This document shows, one piece after another, positions 22,900 to 30,046 of a stretch of DNA of 34,196 nt. The stretch is from Oscillospiraceae bacterium (GTDB lineage Bacteria; Bacillota; Clostridia; Oscillospirales; Oscillospiraceae): the NCBI GenBank assembly GCA_910575265.1, contig CAJTEA010000025.1, positions 1 to 34,196 of the forward strand. The letters run 5' to 3'. Both the position numbers and the translations under genes were made by a program. Each line of letters begins with the position of its first letter. Within the stretch, counting starts at the first letter, position 1. The notes under the pieces were generated by a model that was not told the DNA's origin, searched no databases, and saw only the letters and a program-made list of their open reading frames with translations.

Positions 22900-24740
22900 C
22901 TGTCTATCAGCTCCCCTGCCCGCCGGGTCCGCCCCAGCAGGCCGTATTGGTTGGAAAACACCACCGCTCCCACGTGAATCGTCCCGGAAACCCGGCGGTC
23001 CAGGTGGTCCTGGATAGCGGACAGCAGACTGTCCAGCACCGTCTCCCGCAGGCCGGCCCTGTCCAGGACCGCGATACAGGCGTCGGAGGTGGAACAGTCC
23101 GCCAGGGCCTGACACACCTCCCGCCCCGCCCCCCGCAGAGCGGCGTGGGCGCAGAAGAGCTCCGTCCGGCAGTCGGCGGACCGGCTGTGGGTGTTCATCA
23201 CGCCCCCGGCCAGCTTCACCAGCTTGCCCATATGTCCCACCAGCAGGACGCCCTGGATTTGTTCGGCAGCGCAGGCATCCAGGGCATCCCCGATGAAGTT
23301 GGAGCACTTCACCACCGGTACCCCCCAGCGGTCCATCCCCTGGGCACGGAGAAAATCCAGGCCGTAGTTCCCCGGCGTTAAAATGATCTTTTTGTGCCCC
23401 TGGGCGGCCCTCTGCCTGATCTCCAGGGCAATGGTGTCAATGAGTGCCTGGGCGCTCATTGGCTCCACGATGCCGGAGGTGCCCAAAATCGAGATACCGC
23501 CCTCAATCCCCATCTGGGGATTAAAGGTTTTTTTCGCGGCCTCCTCCCCGCCGGGGACATGGATAGTCACCTGAAAGCCCCCCTCGTAGCCCAGTTCGTC
23601 AGCCACAGACAACACTTCCTGTTCGATCATCCGCCGGGGGACCCGGTTGATGGCCGCCGCCCCCACGCTCTGGTCCAGGCCGGGCTTGGTCACCCGGCCC
23701 ACCCCCGCGCCGCCCTCGATGGAGACGCCGGGGGCGTCCCATCGCTCCACCTGGGCCGTGATGAGCAGGCCGTGGGTGTCGTCTATGTCGTCCCCGCCGT
23801 CCTTGCGGACAGAGCAGAAGGCAGAGCCGTCCTCCAGGCGGCAGCCCTCCAAAGGCGCTTCGATCCGCGTCCCTTTTGGTGTTGTGAGGGCGGCAGAGGC
23901 AGGAATCTGTCCCGTCAGCAGCAGGCGAGCCGCCCCCTGGGCGGCAAGAGCCGCGCAGGTCCCGGTGGTGCGGCCGCACCGCAAATGTTTCCCGCCGCGG
24001 AAGACAAACAGTTCTGAATCGTCTGTCTGGATATCAAACAGCTTTTTGATGTAGTCCGCCGTAAAAATCTCCTCCGGCGGGCCGATACGCTCTATTTTTC
24101 CATTGTGGACACAAACCACACAGTCGGAGATTTTCTCCGCCAGCTCCAGTTCGTGGAGGGACAGCAGCACCGCCAGCTTCCGCTCTTGGGCCATCTCTTT
24201 TAAAACGGCCAGCAGCTCCAGCTTGTATCGGATATCCAGAAAGGTGGTGGGCTCGTCCAGCACGATCACCTCCGGCTCCTGACACAGGGCTCGGGCCAGC
24301 ATCACCCGCTGCCGCTGGCCGTCGCTGATTTCCGTAAAGGGCAGGGGGGCCAGCTCCTCGCCGTGGACCAGGGACAGAGCCTCCCAGACCTTCTCCCGGT
24401 CCCCGGCGGACAAAATGCCCAGCCGCCTGGTGTAGGGACAGCGGCCCATGGCCGCCACGTCCCAGCAGGTCATCAGCTCTGGGCGCACCCGGCCGGTCAT
24501 CAGAACTGCCAGCTTTTGAGCGATCTCCAGAGGGGACAGCGCCCCCATAGCCCGCCCATCCAGGAAAACCATCCCACGGATGGGGGCGAGCTGCCCTATG
24601 ACGGTTTTCAGGATGGTGGATTTTCCCGAGCCGTTAGGCCCGATAAGGGTCACGACCTGTCCCGGCCTGAGACGGAGGCAGATATCCTCGATTAGAGGCG
24701 TTTTCCCGTAGCCCACCGACAGATTTTCTGTCCTAATCAC
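22890..24740 (-). CDS. cbiD: fusion: FecE/BtuD-type ABC ATPase with CbiD methyltransferase
   Basis: One 616-residue frame with two enzymes. Residues 1 to about 248 are an importer ATPase: Walker A IGPNGSGKST (33-42), signature ISDGQRQRVMLARAL (138-152, SDGQ variant), Walker B VIVLDEPTTFLDI (158-170) and H-loop LSLHELE (about 193-199). From residue 252, LRCGRTTGTCAALAAQGAAR opens a complete CbiD, with THGLLITAQVERW, PRRMIEQEV, GISILGTSGIVEPMS, ILTPGNYGLDFLR, GHMGKLVKLAGGVMNTHS. CbiD methylates C-1 of cobalt-precorrin-5B. No stop, frameshift or internal ribosome site was seen at the joint. The ATPase would serve the permease just upstream, so import and synthesis are physically linked. It overlaps the permease gene by 8 bases. 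Confidence 0.92.
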   Translation of the reverse strand: MIRTENLSVGYGKTPLIEDICLRLRPGQVVTLIGPNGSGKSTILKTVIGQLAPIRGMVFLDGRAMGALSPLEIAQKLAVLMTGRVRPELMTCWDVAAMGRCPYTRRLGILSAGDREKVWEALSLVHGEELAPLPFTEISDGQRQRVMLARALCQEPEVIVLDEPTTFLDIRYKLELLAVLKEMAQERKLAVLLSLHELELAEKISDCVVCVHNGKIERIGPPEEIFTADYIKKLFDIQTDDSELFVFRGGKHLRCGRTTGTCAALAAQGAARLLLTGQIPASAALTTPKGTRIEAPLEGCRLEDGSAFCSVRKDGGDDIDDTHGLLITAQVERWDAPGVSIEGGAGVGRVTKPGLDQSVGAAAINRVPRRMIEQEVLSVADELGYEGGFQVTIHVPGGEEAAKKTFNPQMGIEGGISILGTSGIVEPMSAQALIDTIALEIRQRAAQGHKKIILTPGNYGLDFLRAQGMDRWGVPVVKCSNFIGDALDACAAEQIQGVLLVGHMGKLVKLAGGVMNTHSRSADCRTELFCAHAALRGAGREVCQALADCSTSDACIAVLDRAGLRETVLDSLLSAIQDHLDRRVSGTIHVGAVVFSNQYGLLGRTRRAGELIDRWK

Positions 24741-25686
24741 GCTCCCGCCTCCTCCCGGCCAGCATGGTGATGACCACCGGAGCGCCCAGCAGGGCGGTCA
24801 CCGAGCTGATGCTCATCTCCCTTGGGGCAAAAACTACCCGGGCGACGAGGTCGCAGAACAGGCAGAAGGCCCCGCCCCCCAGAAAACAGGCGGGGATCAT
24901 CAGAAGGGGCTTGGCCGTTCCGAACAGACGCTTCATCAGGTGGGGGACCGCGATGCCCACAAAGGATACCGGCCCGGCAAAGGCGGTGACGCAGGCGGAC
25001 AGCAGGCTGGACAGCAGGATTAGCTCCACCCGGAACAGCCGGATATCCACTCCCATGCTCCGGGCGTAGACCTCTCCCAGCTGGTAGGCCCCAATAGGCT
25101 TGGACAGCAGGAAGGCCAGGACCAGCGCCGCACCGGTCACCAGGGCGATCACCCCCACGCTGTCCCAGTAAATGCCGGAAAAGCTGCCCATGGACCAATT
25201 GTGGAGGTTGACGATGTTGGAGTCCTCGGCGAAGGTAAGGACGAAATCGGTGATGGCGGAGCAGATATAGCCGATCATCACCCCGCACACCACCAGCAGG
25301 GACATCCGCCGCACCCGCCGGGAAATGAGCAGGATGAACCCCATGGACAGCATAGCCCCCAGAAAAGCCGCGCCGATCATCGCCGCCGAGGTGGAGACCA
25401 GCCCCCGGCTCAGCAGAAAAATCATCGTCAGGGATACCGCCAGCTTTGCCCCGGAGGAGATGCCCAGCACAAAGGGCCCGGCGATGGGGTTGGCGAAGAA
25501 GGTCTGGAGCAGAAAGCCGGACAGGGACAGACCGCCCCCCAGAATCGCCGCCGCCAGCATCCGGGGGGCCCTCAGCCTCCAGACGATGGCCTCGTCCGCC
25601 TGCCGGACGCTCCCCACCTTTAGATTCAGTGCGGCCAGCAGGGCCAGCAGTCCCACAAGCAGCAGGAAGGCCAGGGCGTACCTCAG
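24733..25686 (-). CDS. FecCD-family permease (BtuC-like), probable CTG start
   Basis: Membrane channel of a B12/siderophore/heme-class ABC importer. From about 25686 it has 317 residues and 8-10 hydrophobic helices, with LRAPRMLAAAILGGGLSLSG, FANPIAGPFVLGISSGAK, a YARSMGVD cytoplasmic loop and FVGIAVPHLMKRLFG, all family hallmarks. The frame stays open to a GTG at 25803, which would overlap the BtuF-like gene by 121 bases. The family N-terminus fits a CTG at 25686-25684 whose last two bases begin the upstream stop (CTGA), paralleling the ATGA junctions in this operon. The substrate may be cobalamin, cobinamide or another tetrapyrrole. Confidence 0.85.
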   Translation of the reverse strand: MRYALAFLLLVGLLALLAALNLKVGSVRQADEAIVWRLRAPRMLAAAILGGGLSLSGFLLQTFFANPIAGPFVLGISSGAKLAVSLTMIFLLSRGLVSTSAAMIGAAFLGAMLSMGFILLISRRVRRMSLLVVCGVMIGYICSAITDFVLTFAEDSNIVNLHNWSMGSFSGIYWDSVGVIALVTGAALVLAFLLSKPIGAYQLGEVYARSMGVDIRLFRVELILLSSLLSACVTAFAGPVSFVGIAVPHLMKRLFGTAKPLLMIPACFLGGGAFCLFCDLVARVVFAPREMSISSVTALLGAPVVITMLAGRRRERD

Positions 25687-26804
25687 GAGAGGGGATGGAG
25701 ATAGGTCAGAGGCGGGTTTTCTTCCGTCATGACCCGGTGCAGGTCCACAATAAAGTCCCCCAGCCCCAGGCTCTCCTGAAACAGATTTTTTCCGGTACAC
25801 CACACGTTCCCCTCCTGTACGGCCTTAAAATCCCCCAGCACGGGGCTCTTTTCCAGCAGCTGGTCCAGTGTCTCCAGCTCTCCGTCAATGGTGCTGTTGT
25901 AGATGAGGATGTCGGCGTCCCGCGCTTTCTGATAAAACTCCTCCATCTGGATATTCACGGTGGACTGGACGCCGCTCTCGCCAGTCAAATCCGGAAAGGC
26001 GTACACCCCCCCGGCCAGGCCGATGGCCTTGGCGACATAGTCCCCGGAGCGGCGCACATTCACCCCGCCGCTGGCGGTAATGAAGAAGAAGGCTGCTGTC
26101 TTGCCGGTATTCTCCTGTTCCAGGATGGGGGCGAGACGCTCCAGCAGCCCGTCGAAATAGTCCTGGGCCTCCTGTTCCTTCCCCAGCAGGGTTCCATAGA
26201 GCTTGATCCACTCCATCCGCCCCAGGGGGTGGCTCTCATAGCTGGAACGCTCCACCAGCACCGGGATGCCGAAGCGCTCCAGCTGCTCCTTTACCTCCGG
26301 GCTGTGGTAGATCATGGTGGACTCGATGGCCAAGTTACAGCCCTGGTCCAGAATCAGCTCGTAGTCCGGGGCGCTGTACTTGCCGGCGTAGGCCATGCGC
26401 CCCTCCTCCATGGCCTGCCTGGCCTCCTCAATGTACCAGCCGTTGACGTCGGTGCCCGACAGGGTGACCGCGCCTATACTGTCCAGCTCCCGAAAGAGGT
26501 CCATGGCCGAGGTGGCCACCAGGTAGATACTGTCCAGGGGCTGCTGGAGCACGGTGACTCCCTCCGGAATATCAGCGGGGACCTCGCCCCCCTCCGGGAC
26601 CACCAAATAGGTCCCATCCGTCCCAATGGTGATTTTCTGACAGCCGCCCTGATAGCAGTCGATAGAAAACTGCTCCGCGTATTGCAGTTCTACACGGTGG
26701 TCCAGCTCCAGCTCGTCCCAGGTCCCGCCTTGCCGCTCCTTTGGGGCGCAGGAACACAGGAGCAGCAGAAGCAGGAGCGGGAGAAATCTGATCCTTCGCC
26801 TCAT
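25683..26804 (-). CDS. ABC importer substrate-binding lipoprotein (BtuF/FecB-like)
   Basis: A 373-residue lipoprotein. The signal peptide is MRRRIRFLPLLLLLLLCSCA with a lipobox cysteine at residue 19. The mature part follows the type III binding-protein layout: VTVLQQPLDSIYLVATSAMD and SIGAVTLSGTD in lobe 1, CNLAIESTMIYHSPEVKEQL, then LYGTLLGKEQEAQDYFDGLL in the connecting helix, and NVWCTGKNLFQESLGLGDFI near the end. It works with the permease and the ATPase-CbiD fusion. ATG 26804 overlaps the previous stop (ATGA). Riboswitch control argues for a corrinoid or cobalt-related ligand; heme or siderophore binding cannot be excluded from sequence. Confidence 0.88.
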   Translation of the reverse strand: MRRRIRFLPLLLLLLLCSCAPKERQGGTWDELELDHRVELQYAEQFSIDCYQGGCQKITIGTDGTYLVVPEGGEVPADIPEGVTVLQQPLDSIYLVATSAMDLFRELDSIGAVTLSGTDVNGWYIEEARQAMEEGRMAYAGKYSAPDYELILDQGCNLAIESTMIYHSPEVKEQLERFGIPVLVERSSYESHPLGRMEWIKLYGTLLGKEQEAQDYFDGLLERLAPILEQENTGKTAAFFFITASGGVNVRRSGDYVAKAIGLAGGVYAFPDLTGESGVQSTVNIQMEEFYQKARDADILIYNSTIDGELETLDQLLEKSPVLGDFKAVQEGNVWCTGKNLFQESLGLGDFIVDLHRVMTEENPPLTYLHPLS

Positions 26805-27685
26805 GGCGCGCTCTGGATGGTCCCGGAGTCGAACCGCAGGGCATATTCGATCTCGTGAGGCGTGCTCATGGCGGTGGTATCGGCGTAGACAGTCAGCTTC
26901 CGGTCGAAGACGGGCACAGGGAACTCAAAGGTAGAGTTGCCCTCCGCCTGGACAGGGAAAAACTGTTCTTCGCCCACTCGCATATAGTCGTAGTTGGAGC
27001 TGCTCCATACGACGGTGACATAGGCTGTACCGTTTTCCACCCGCAGGGCGGCGGGGGACTGGACACCAGCCTTGCCCGAACCGCCGGACAGCTCCGCCTC
27101 CACGGTGTAGTCCCCATCGGTCAGGTCCAGGTCAGAGGCGGTGGGGTAGACCCCTTCCCGGAACGCCTCCAACGGCAGGGAATCTGCCCGGAACACCAGG
27201 GTGCGGTCGTACCAAAGCTTCTTATTTTTGCTGAAAGCCGCGCAGGGAATCCCCTTGTCCAGAGCCTCCACTGGGACGGTAAAGATGTGGTTTCCCGCTC
27301 CGTCCTCCTGGAAGGGGATCTCGGCGCCTCTGGACGCCTCCGCTCCGGTTCCCATGAATACACTGAGATAACCCTTGCCGCCCATGTGCATTGCGGCAGT
27401 CATTTTGCCGTTTTCTACTGTCAGCTCACAGCTCTCAATTTTGAACATGGAGGAGCTGGAGTCCACGGCGATGGAGTAAGTACCGTCTCTCAGGGAATCG
27501 CCGCAGATGGGGACCATATCCGGGTCCACCACATCCTCCACCGGAGCCATCTGGCTGGAGGAAGCCACCTGTCCCTGGCTTGAGGCGGCGGGCGGCTCTG
27601 ATTCAGAGGCGTCCGCCGGACTTTTTTCCTGCCCGCAGGCGGTCAGAAGCAGAAACAGGGCACAGATACAATACAGCTTTTTCAT
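26801..27685 (-). CDS. lipoprotein with two NEAT-like beta domains
   Basis: A 294-residue lipoprotein (MKKLYCICALFLLLTACGQE, lipobox Cys17), a Ser/Glu/Ala-rich linker to about residue 60, then two related domains. Domain 1 has DGTYSIAVDSSSSMFKIESC, LTVENGKMTAAM and YLSVFMGTG; domain 2 has DGDYTVEAELSGGSGKAGVQ, LRVENGTAYVTVVWSS and YDYMRVGEE. The order (DG-Y, L-VENG-V, Y--M-VG, a final EYALRFDS strand) is that of NEAT heme-binding domains. Where NEAT has YxxxY, domain 2 shows HEIEY, so His takes the place of the first Tyr. The assignment is by pattern only. The gene is ATGA-coupled on both sides between cbiK and the BtuF-like gene, suggesting an outer-surface relay for corrinoid, heme or cobalt-tetrapyrrole. 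Confidence 0.65.
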   Translation of the reverse strand: MKKLYCICALFLLLTACGQEKSPADASESEPPAASSQGQVASSSQMAPVEDVVDPDMVPICGDSLRDGTYSIAVDSSSSMFKIESCELTVENGKMTAAMHMGGKGYLSVFMGTGAEASRGAEIPFQEDGAGNHIFTVPVEALDKGIPCAAFSKNKKLWYDRTLVFRADSLPLEAFREGVYPTASDLDLTDGDYTVEAELSGGSGKAGVQSPAALRVENGTAYVTVVWSSSNYDYMRVGEEQFFPVQAEGNSTFEFPVPVFDRKLTVYADTTAMSTPHEIEYALRFDSGTIQSAP

Positions 27686-28701
27686 TTGGCAACCGCATCC
27701 TTTACATGGTCCACCAGCAGCTGCTGGATGGCCTCATACTCGCCCAGGCCCTTGAGGACGCACTCCACCTGATAGCCCGCCCCCTCAAAAGCGGTTTTCC
27801 AGGTGTCCTCGTCGTCCCCAGCCATGTCGTTGTTGGCGTGGTCCCCGGCCACGATCATCATGGGCTGGAGGACCACCTTTTCATAGCTGCCCGCCTTCAC
27901 CAGCTCCAGCACGGTATCCAGGGAGGGCTCGGCCTCCACGGTGCCCACGAAGTAGTTGGCACGTCCCCCGTCAGTGAGGACGGTCTGCATCTTGGCATAG
28001 ACGGCGTTGGACTCCGCCTCGGTACCGTGCCCCATGAAGCAGATGGCAGTTTTGCCGTCGTCATATTGAGCGGTGGCGTCCACCATGGCCTGGGCCACAA
28101 TCTGAAAGTCCTCATCGGAGGTAAGCAGGGGCGCGCCCATTACAATCTTGTCAAAGGCGTCAGCGTACTGGGCCACCTCGTTCACCACATCGTTGTACTC
28201 AAAGCCGTCCATCAGGTGGGTAGGCTGGACGATCAGGGTCTTTACCCCGTTATCCACCGCACGGTCCAGGGCCTGGGTCACGTTGTCGATGACCTCCCCA
28301 TCCCGGCGCTGGATGTGGTCGATGACGATCTGGGCGGTAAAGCCCCGGCGGACCGAATAGTCTGGGAAAGCTTTTTCCATGGCTTTCTCAATGGCTCCGA
28401 TGGTCAGCCGCCGGTTGTCGTTGAAGCTGGTGCCGAAGCTGACCACCAGCAGTTCAGTCTCGCCGATACTGTCCTGGTTGCGGGGATCGTCCAGGGAGGC
28501 ATCGCCGGTGGTGTAGTCCTCGTCATCCTCCGCGGGGGGCTCACTGGCGGAGCCGTCCGAGGACTGGGGCCGACTCTGAGATGCGCTTCCGGGGGTCTGG
28601 CCGGAACTGCCGGGGGCGTTCTGTTTCCCGCCGCAGGCGGACAGCAGAGTCAAGGCTGCGGCCGCAGCAAGGGCCAGCGCAAGGATTTTTCTTGTTTTCA
28701 T
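27682..28701 (-). CDS. cbiK: sirohydrochlorin cobaltochelatase CbiK with lipoprotein signal
   Basis: A class II chelatase inserting Co(II) into sirohydrochlorin. The 339 residues begin with a lipoprotein signal (MKTRKILALA...LLSACGG, Cys23) and a Ser/Pro/Glu-rich linker to about residue 80, so the enzyme is predicted to be anchored outside the membrane. The chelatase part has LLVVSFGTSFNDNRR, QPTHLMDGFEY with metal-ligand His162, CFMGHGTEAESN (His225), GTVEAEPSLD and IVAGDHANNDMAGDDE (His288). Periplasmic CbiK is known from Desulfovibrio. As the first gene after the riboswitch it starts the operon; AGGAGG at 28710-28715 precedes ATG 28701. How a cytoplasmic substrate meets an exported enzyme is unclear. 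Confidence 0.92.
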   Translation of the reverse strand: MKTRKILALALAAAAALTLLSACGGKQNAPGSSGQTPGSASQSRPQSSDGSASEPPAEDDEDYTTGDASLDDPRNQDSIGETELLVVSFGTSFNDNRRLTIGAIEKAMEKAFPDYSVRRGFTAQIVIDHIQRRDGEVIDNVTQALDRAVDNGVKTLIVQPTHLMDGFEYNDVVNEVAQYADAFDKIVMGAPLLTSDEDFQIVAQAMVDATAQYDDGKTAICFMGHGTEAESNAVYAKMQTVLTDGGRANYFVGTVEAEPSLDTVLELVKAGSYEKVVLQPMMIVAGDHANNDMAGDDEDTWKTAFEGAGYQVECVLKGLGEYEAIQQLLVDHVKDAVAK

Positions 28702-28761
28702 TTGTTTTTCCTCCTAAAATGCACAAAATAAAACGCAGTCACCCGAAGATGACTACGCCGC

Positions 28762-28836
28762 AAAAACCCCGGGAACCTCCCAAGGTAAAAACGGTACAGC
28801 CAATGCCTCGTGGCCTGGAGCATACGCTCCTGTACC
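28762..28836 (-). terminator. riboswitch expression platform with two terminator-like hairpins
   Basis: On the minus strand GGTACAG (28836-28830) pairs with CTGTACC (28799-28793), enclosing a small hairpin (GGAGC/GCTCC at 28817-28830), and is followed by a T tract (28791-28787). A second stem (CCTTGGGA against TCCCGGGG, 28785-28767) is followed by T tract 28766-28762. Either could be the ligand-dependent terminator between aptamer and cbiK. Confidence 0.65.
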
Positions 28837-28842
28837 AGCAGT

Positions 28843-29014
28843 CCGGCAGGTCTCCTGACTCGTAAATCCACACGCGCCGCCGCCTTCCCAGCTTTCGCCA
28901 GTGGCTGTCCTTTTCCGACTCAGACGGCGCGCTCATTACATACAGTGACGAGATCGTACAGGCCTTTCACCTGTTTCCCTATTATCCGTACCTCCCGAGG
29001 AGGTACGGCACCGA
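28843..29014 (-). promoter_or_regulatory. cobalamin riboswitch (aptamer)
   Basis: Reading the minus strand: GGTGCCGTACC (29012-29002), AATAGGGAA (core, about 28983-28975), CAGGTGAAAGGCCTG hairpin, GCCACTGG (28905-28898), GGGAAGGCGG, and the B12 box AGTCAGGAGACCTGCC (28860-28845). These appear in the canonical order of the class I cobalamin riboswitch. It lies between the promoter and cbiK, so adenosylcobalamin should shut off the whole operon. Confidence 0.93.
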
Positions 29015-29041
29015 ACGCTTTTCTGTATTCAATTTTTCTGT

Positions 29042-29070
29042 ATCATATCACGTTACGACAAAGTGCGCAA
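29042..29070 (-). promoter_or_regulatory. sigma70-type promoter of the cobalamin operon
   Basis: On the minus strand TTGCGC (29070-29065), 17 bases, then TATGAT (29047-29042). Transcription would start near 29035, about 20 bases before the aptamer. The -35 box lies only 8 bases past the stop codon of the upstream Cys-rich gene. Confidence 0.65.
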
Positions 29071-29077
29071 CCATTTT

Positions 29078-29344
29078 TTACTCCTTGGGCATCGCTTCCT
29101 CAATCTCGCTGTACCAACGGACGATCTCCTCGTAGCTTTCCCGACGGTGGGGGTAGAGACAGCCGCTGCAATCCTTGCGGCCATCAGCACGGATTACGAA
29201 GCTGCCGCCACACCTGGGTCCCAGCAGATAGAGAGGACACCAGCAAAATAGACAGTTGAAATTCTCCGGGTCCGCTCCCGGATGGCAGGGAAAGTATTCA
29301 CATTCCCGATGGGAAAAATATGAGCATTTTTTATCCGCAACCAA
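29078..29344 (-). CDS. Cys-rich small-domain protein (probable metal binder)
   Basis: The protein has KKCSYFSHRECEYFPCHPGA, then DPENFNCLFCWCPLYLLGPR, CGGSF and KDCSGCLYPHRRESYEEI, with ten Cys plus His residues in the spacing of the Cysteine-rich small domain family (PF04071 type). Members often occur near cobalamin genes and are thought to bind metal. TTG 29344 (MVADKKCSYF, 88 residues) is preferred because AAAGGA lies upstream and the family length fits; the frame is open to a GTG at 29404 without a ribosome site. It sits between the SLOG gene and the riboswitch promoter on the same strand, outside riboswitch control. Confidence 0.75.
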   Translation of the reverse strand: MVADKKCSYFSHRECEYFPCHPGADPENFNCLFCWCPLYLLGPRCGGSFVIRADGRKDCSGCLYPHRRESYEEIVRWYSEIEEAMPKE

Positions 29345-29442
29345 ATCTCTCAGTCCTTTACAGATGTGGATGACAATATTATAATCGACTTGTTTGTAAA
29401 GCACAAGTCAAACGTAAAGTTTTGATGCTTTTGCAAAATATT

Positions 29443-29943
29443 TCAGACCGGATTGAGTATGATAATCTTTCGTCCCAGTTTCCGGGCATGTCTCACCGTC
29501 ATCGCCGTACCACCTCGCCACTCGCCGTTATAGACAGCCAGCAGACAGGTGGCATGATTTACCATATAGCGGTTACGCTCCAGCATACAGCCTTCACGAT
29601 ACTCCTGGCTCACATACACAACCTCGTCCGCCTGCTCTATAATAGAAAAATAGATTTCCCGCGCCGAAGCTGACCATCCGTCTGCCTGTCCCTCGCAGGG
29701 CAGGACACAGTGGAGCTTTAGCGCGGGATTTTCTTCCTTCAAAGAAAGAACGGCCAGCGCTGCCCAAGTGTCTGTCTCCTCTGCCATGCCAGATAGGAAG
29801 TCCGTATATCCGGCATCCACCAGCTTGACGATTTCTTTTGCAAGCGTCTTTTTTAAGGAAATACACCGGGTATCCGTCTCATCATACCCCCACGGAAACT
29901 TCCTTGGTCGATGGCCAGTGAACGCGCAACACCATTTAATCAT
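29443..29943 (-). CDS. SLOG-family protein (DUF1273/YpsA-like)
   Basis: A 166-residue Rossmann-like protein. WCCAFTGHRPRKFPWGYDET is the typical N-terminus, DAGYTDFLSGMAEETDTWAA follows, and the C-terminal half has LHCVLPCEGQADGWS, DEVVYVSQEYREGCMLERNR and NHATCLLAVYNGEWRGGTAM. SLOG proteins bind nucleotides or related ligands; in mobile elements their role is unknown, and YpsA affects cell division in Firmicutes. ATG 29943 with AGGGAG upstream is preferred over TTG 29952. It is divergent from a small XRE regulator across a 13-bp inverted repeat and may be repressed by it. Confidence 0.85.
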   Translation of the reverse strand: MIKWCCAFTGHRPRKFPWGYDETDTRCISLKKTLAKEIVKLVDAGYTDFLSGMAEETDTWAALAVLSLKEENPALKLHCVLPCEGQADGWSASAREIYFSIIEQADEVVYVSQEYREGCMLERNRYMVNHATCLLAVYNGEWRGGTAMTVRHARKLGRKIIILNPV

Positions 29944-29972
29944 AGCAAGCAACTCCCTGAGTTAATTTCTAA

Positions 29973-30017
29973 TATGGGGGTTATATCCCCTTAAATATGG
30001 AGATTATAACCCCCATA
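29973..30017. promoter_or_regulatory. 13-bp perfect inverted repeat, candidate operator
   Basis: TATGGGGGTTATA (29973-29985) and TATAACCCCCATA (30005-30017) are exact inverted copies 19 bases apart, in the gap between the divergent SLOG and XRE genes. TATAA-like elements lie inside both arms, so a bound regulator would cover promoters in both directions. The XRE protein encoded next door is the obvious candidate ligand. Confidence 0.65.
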
Positions 30018-30046
30018 CTAGTTAGTGTCAATCAGGGGGTGAGGTC

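Noticed and set aside
22900..23307. Upstream extension of the cbiL frame
   Set aside because: This stretch is the out-of-frame reading of cbiD. The family start and coupling overlap put the cbiL start at 22899.
28739..28936. Small ORF across the riboswitch
   Set aside because: The sequence is explained by the aptamer and its terminator; there is no ribosome site and no family resemblance.
29960..30046. Transfer-RNA-like or phage attachment site in the XRE/SLOG gap
   Set aside because: The inverted repeat does not fold like a tRNA and no direct repeat partner was found.
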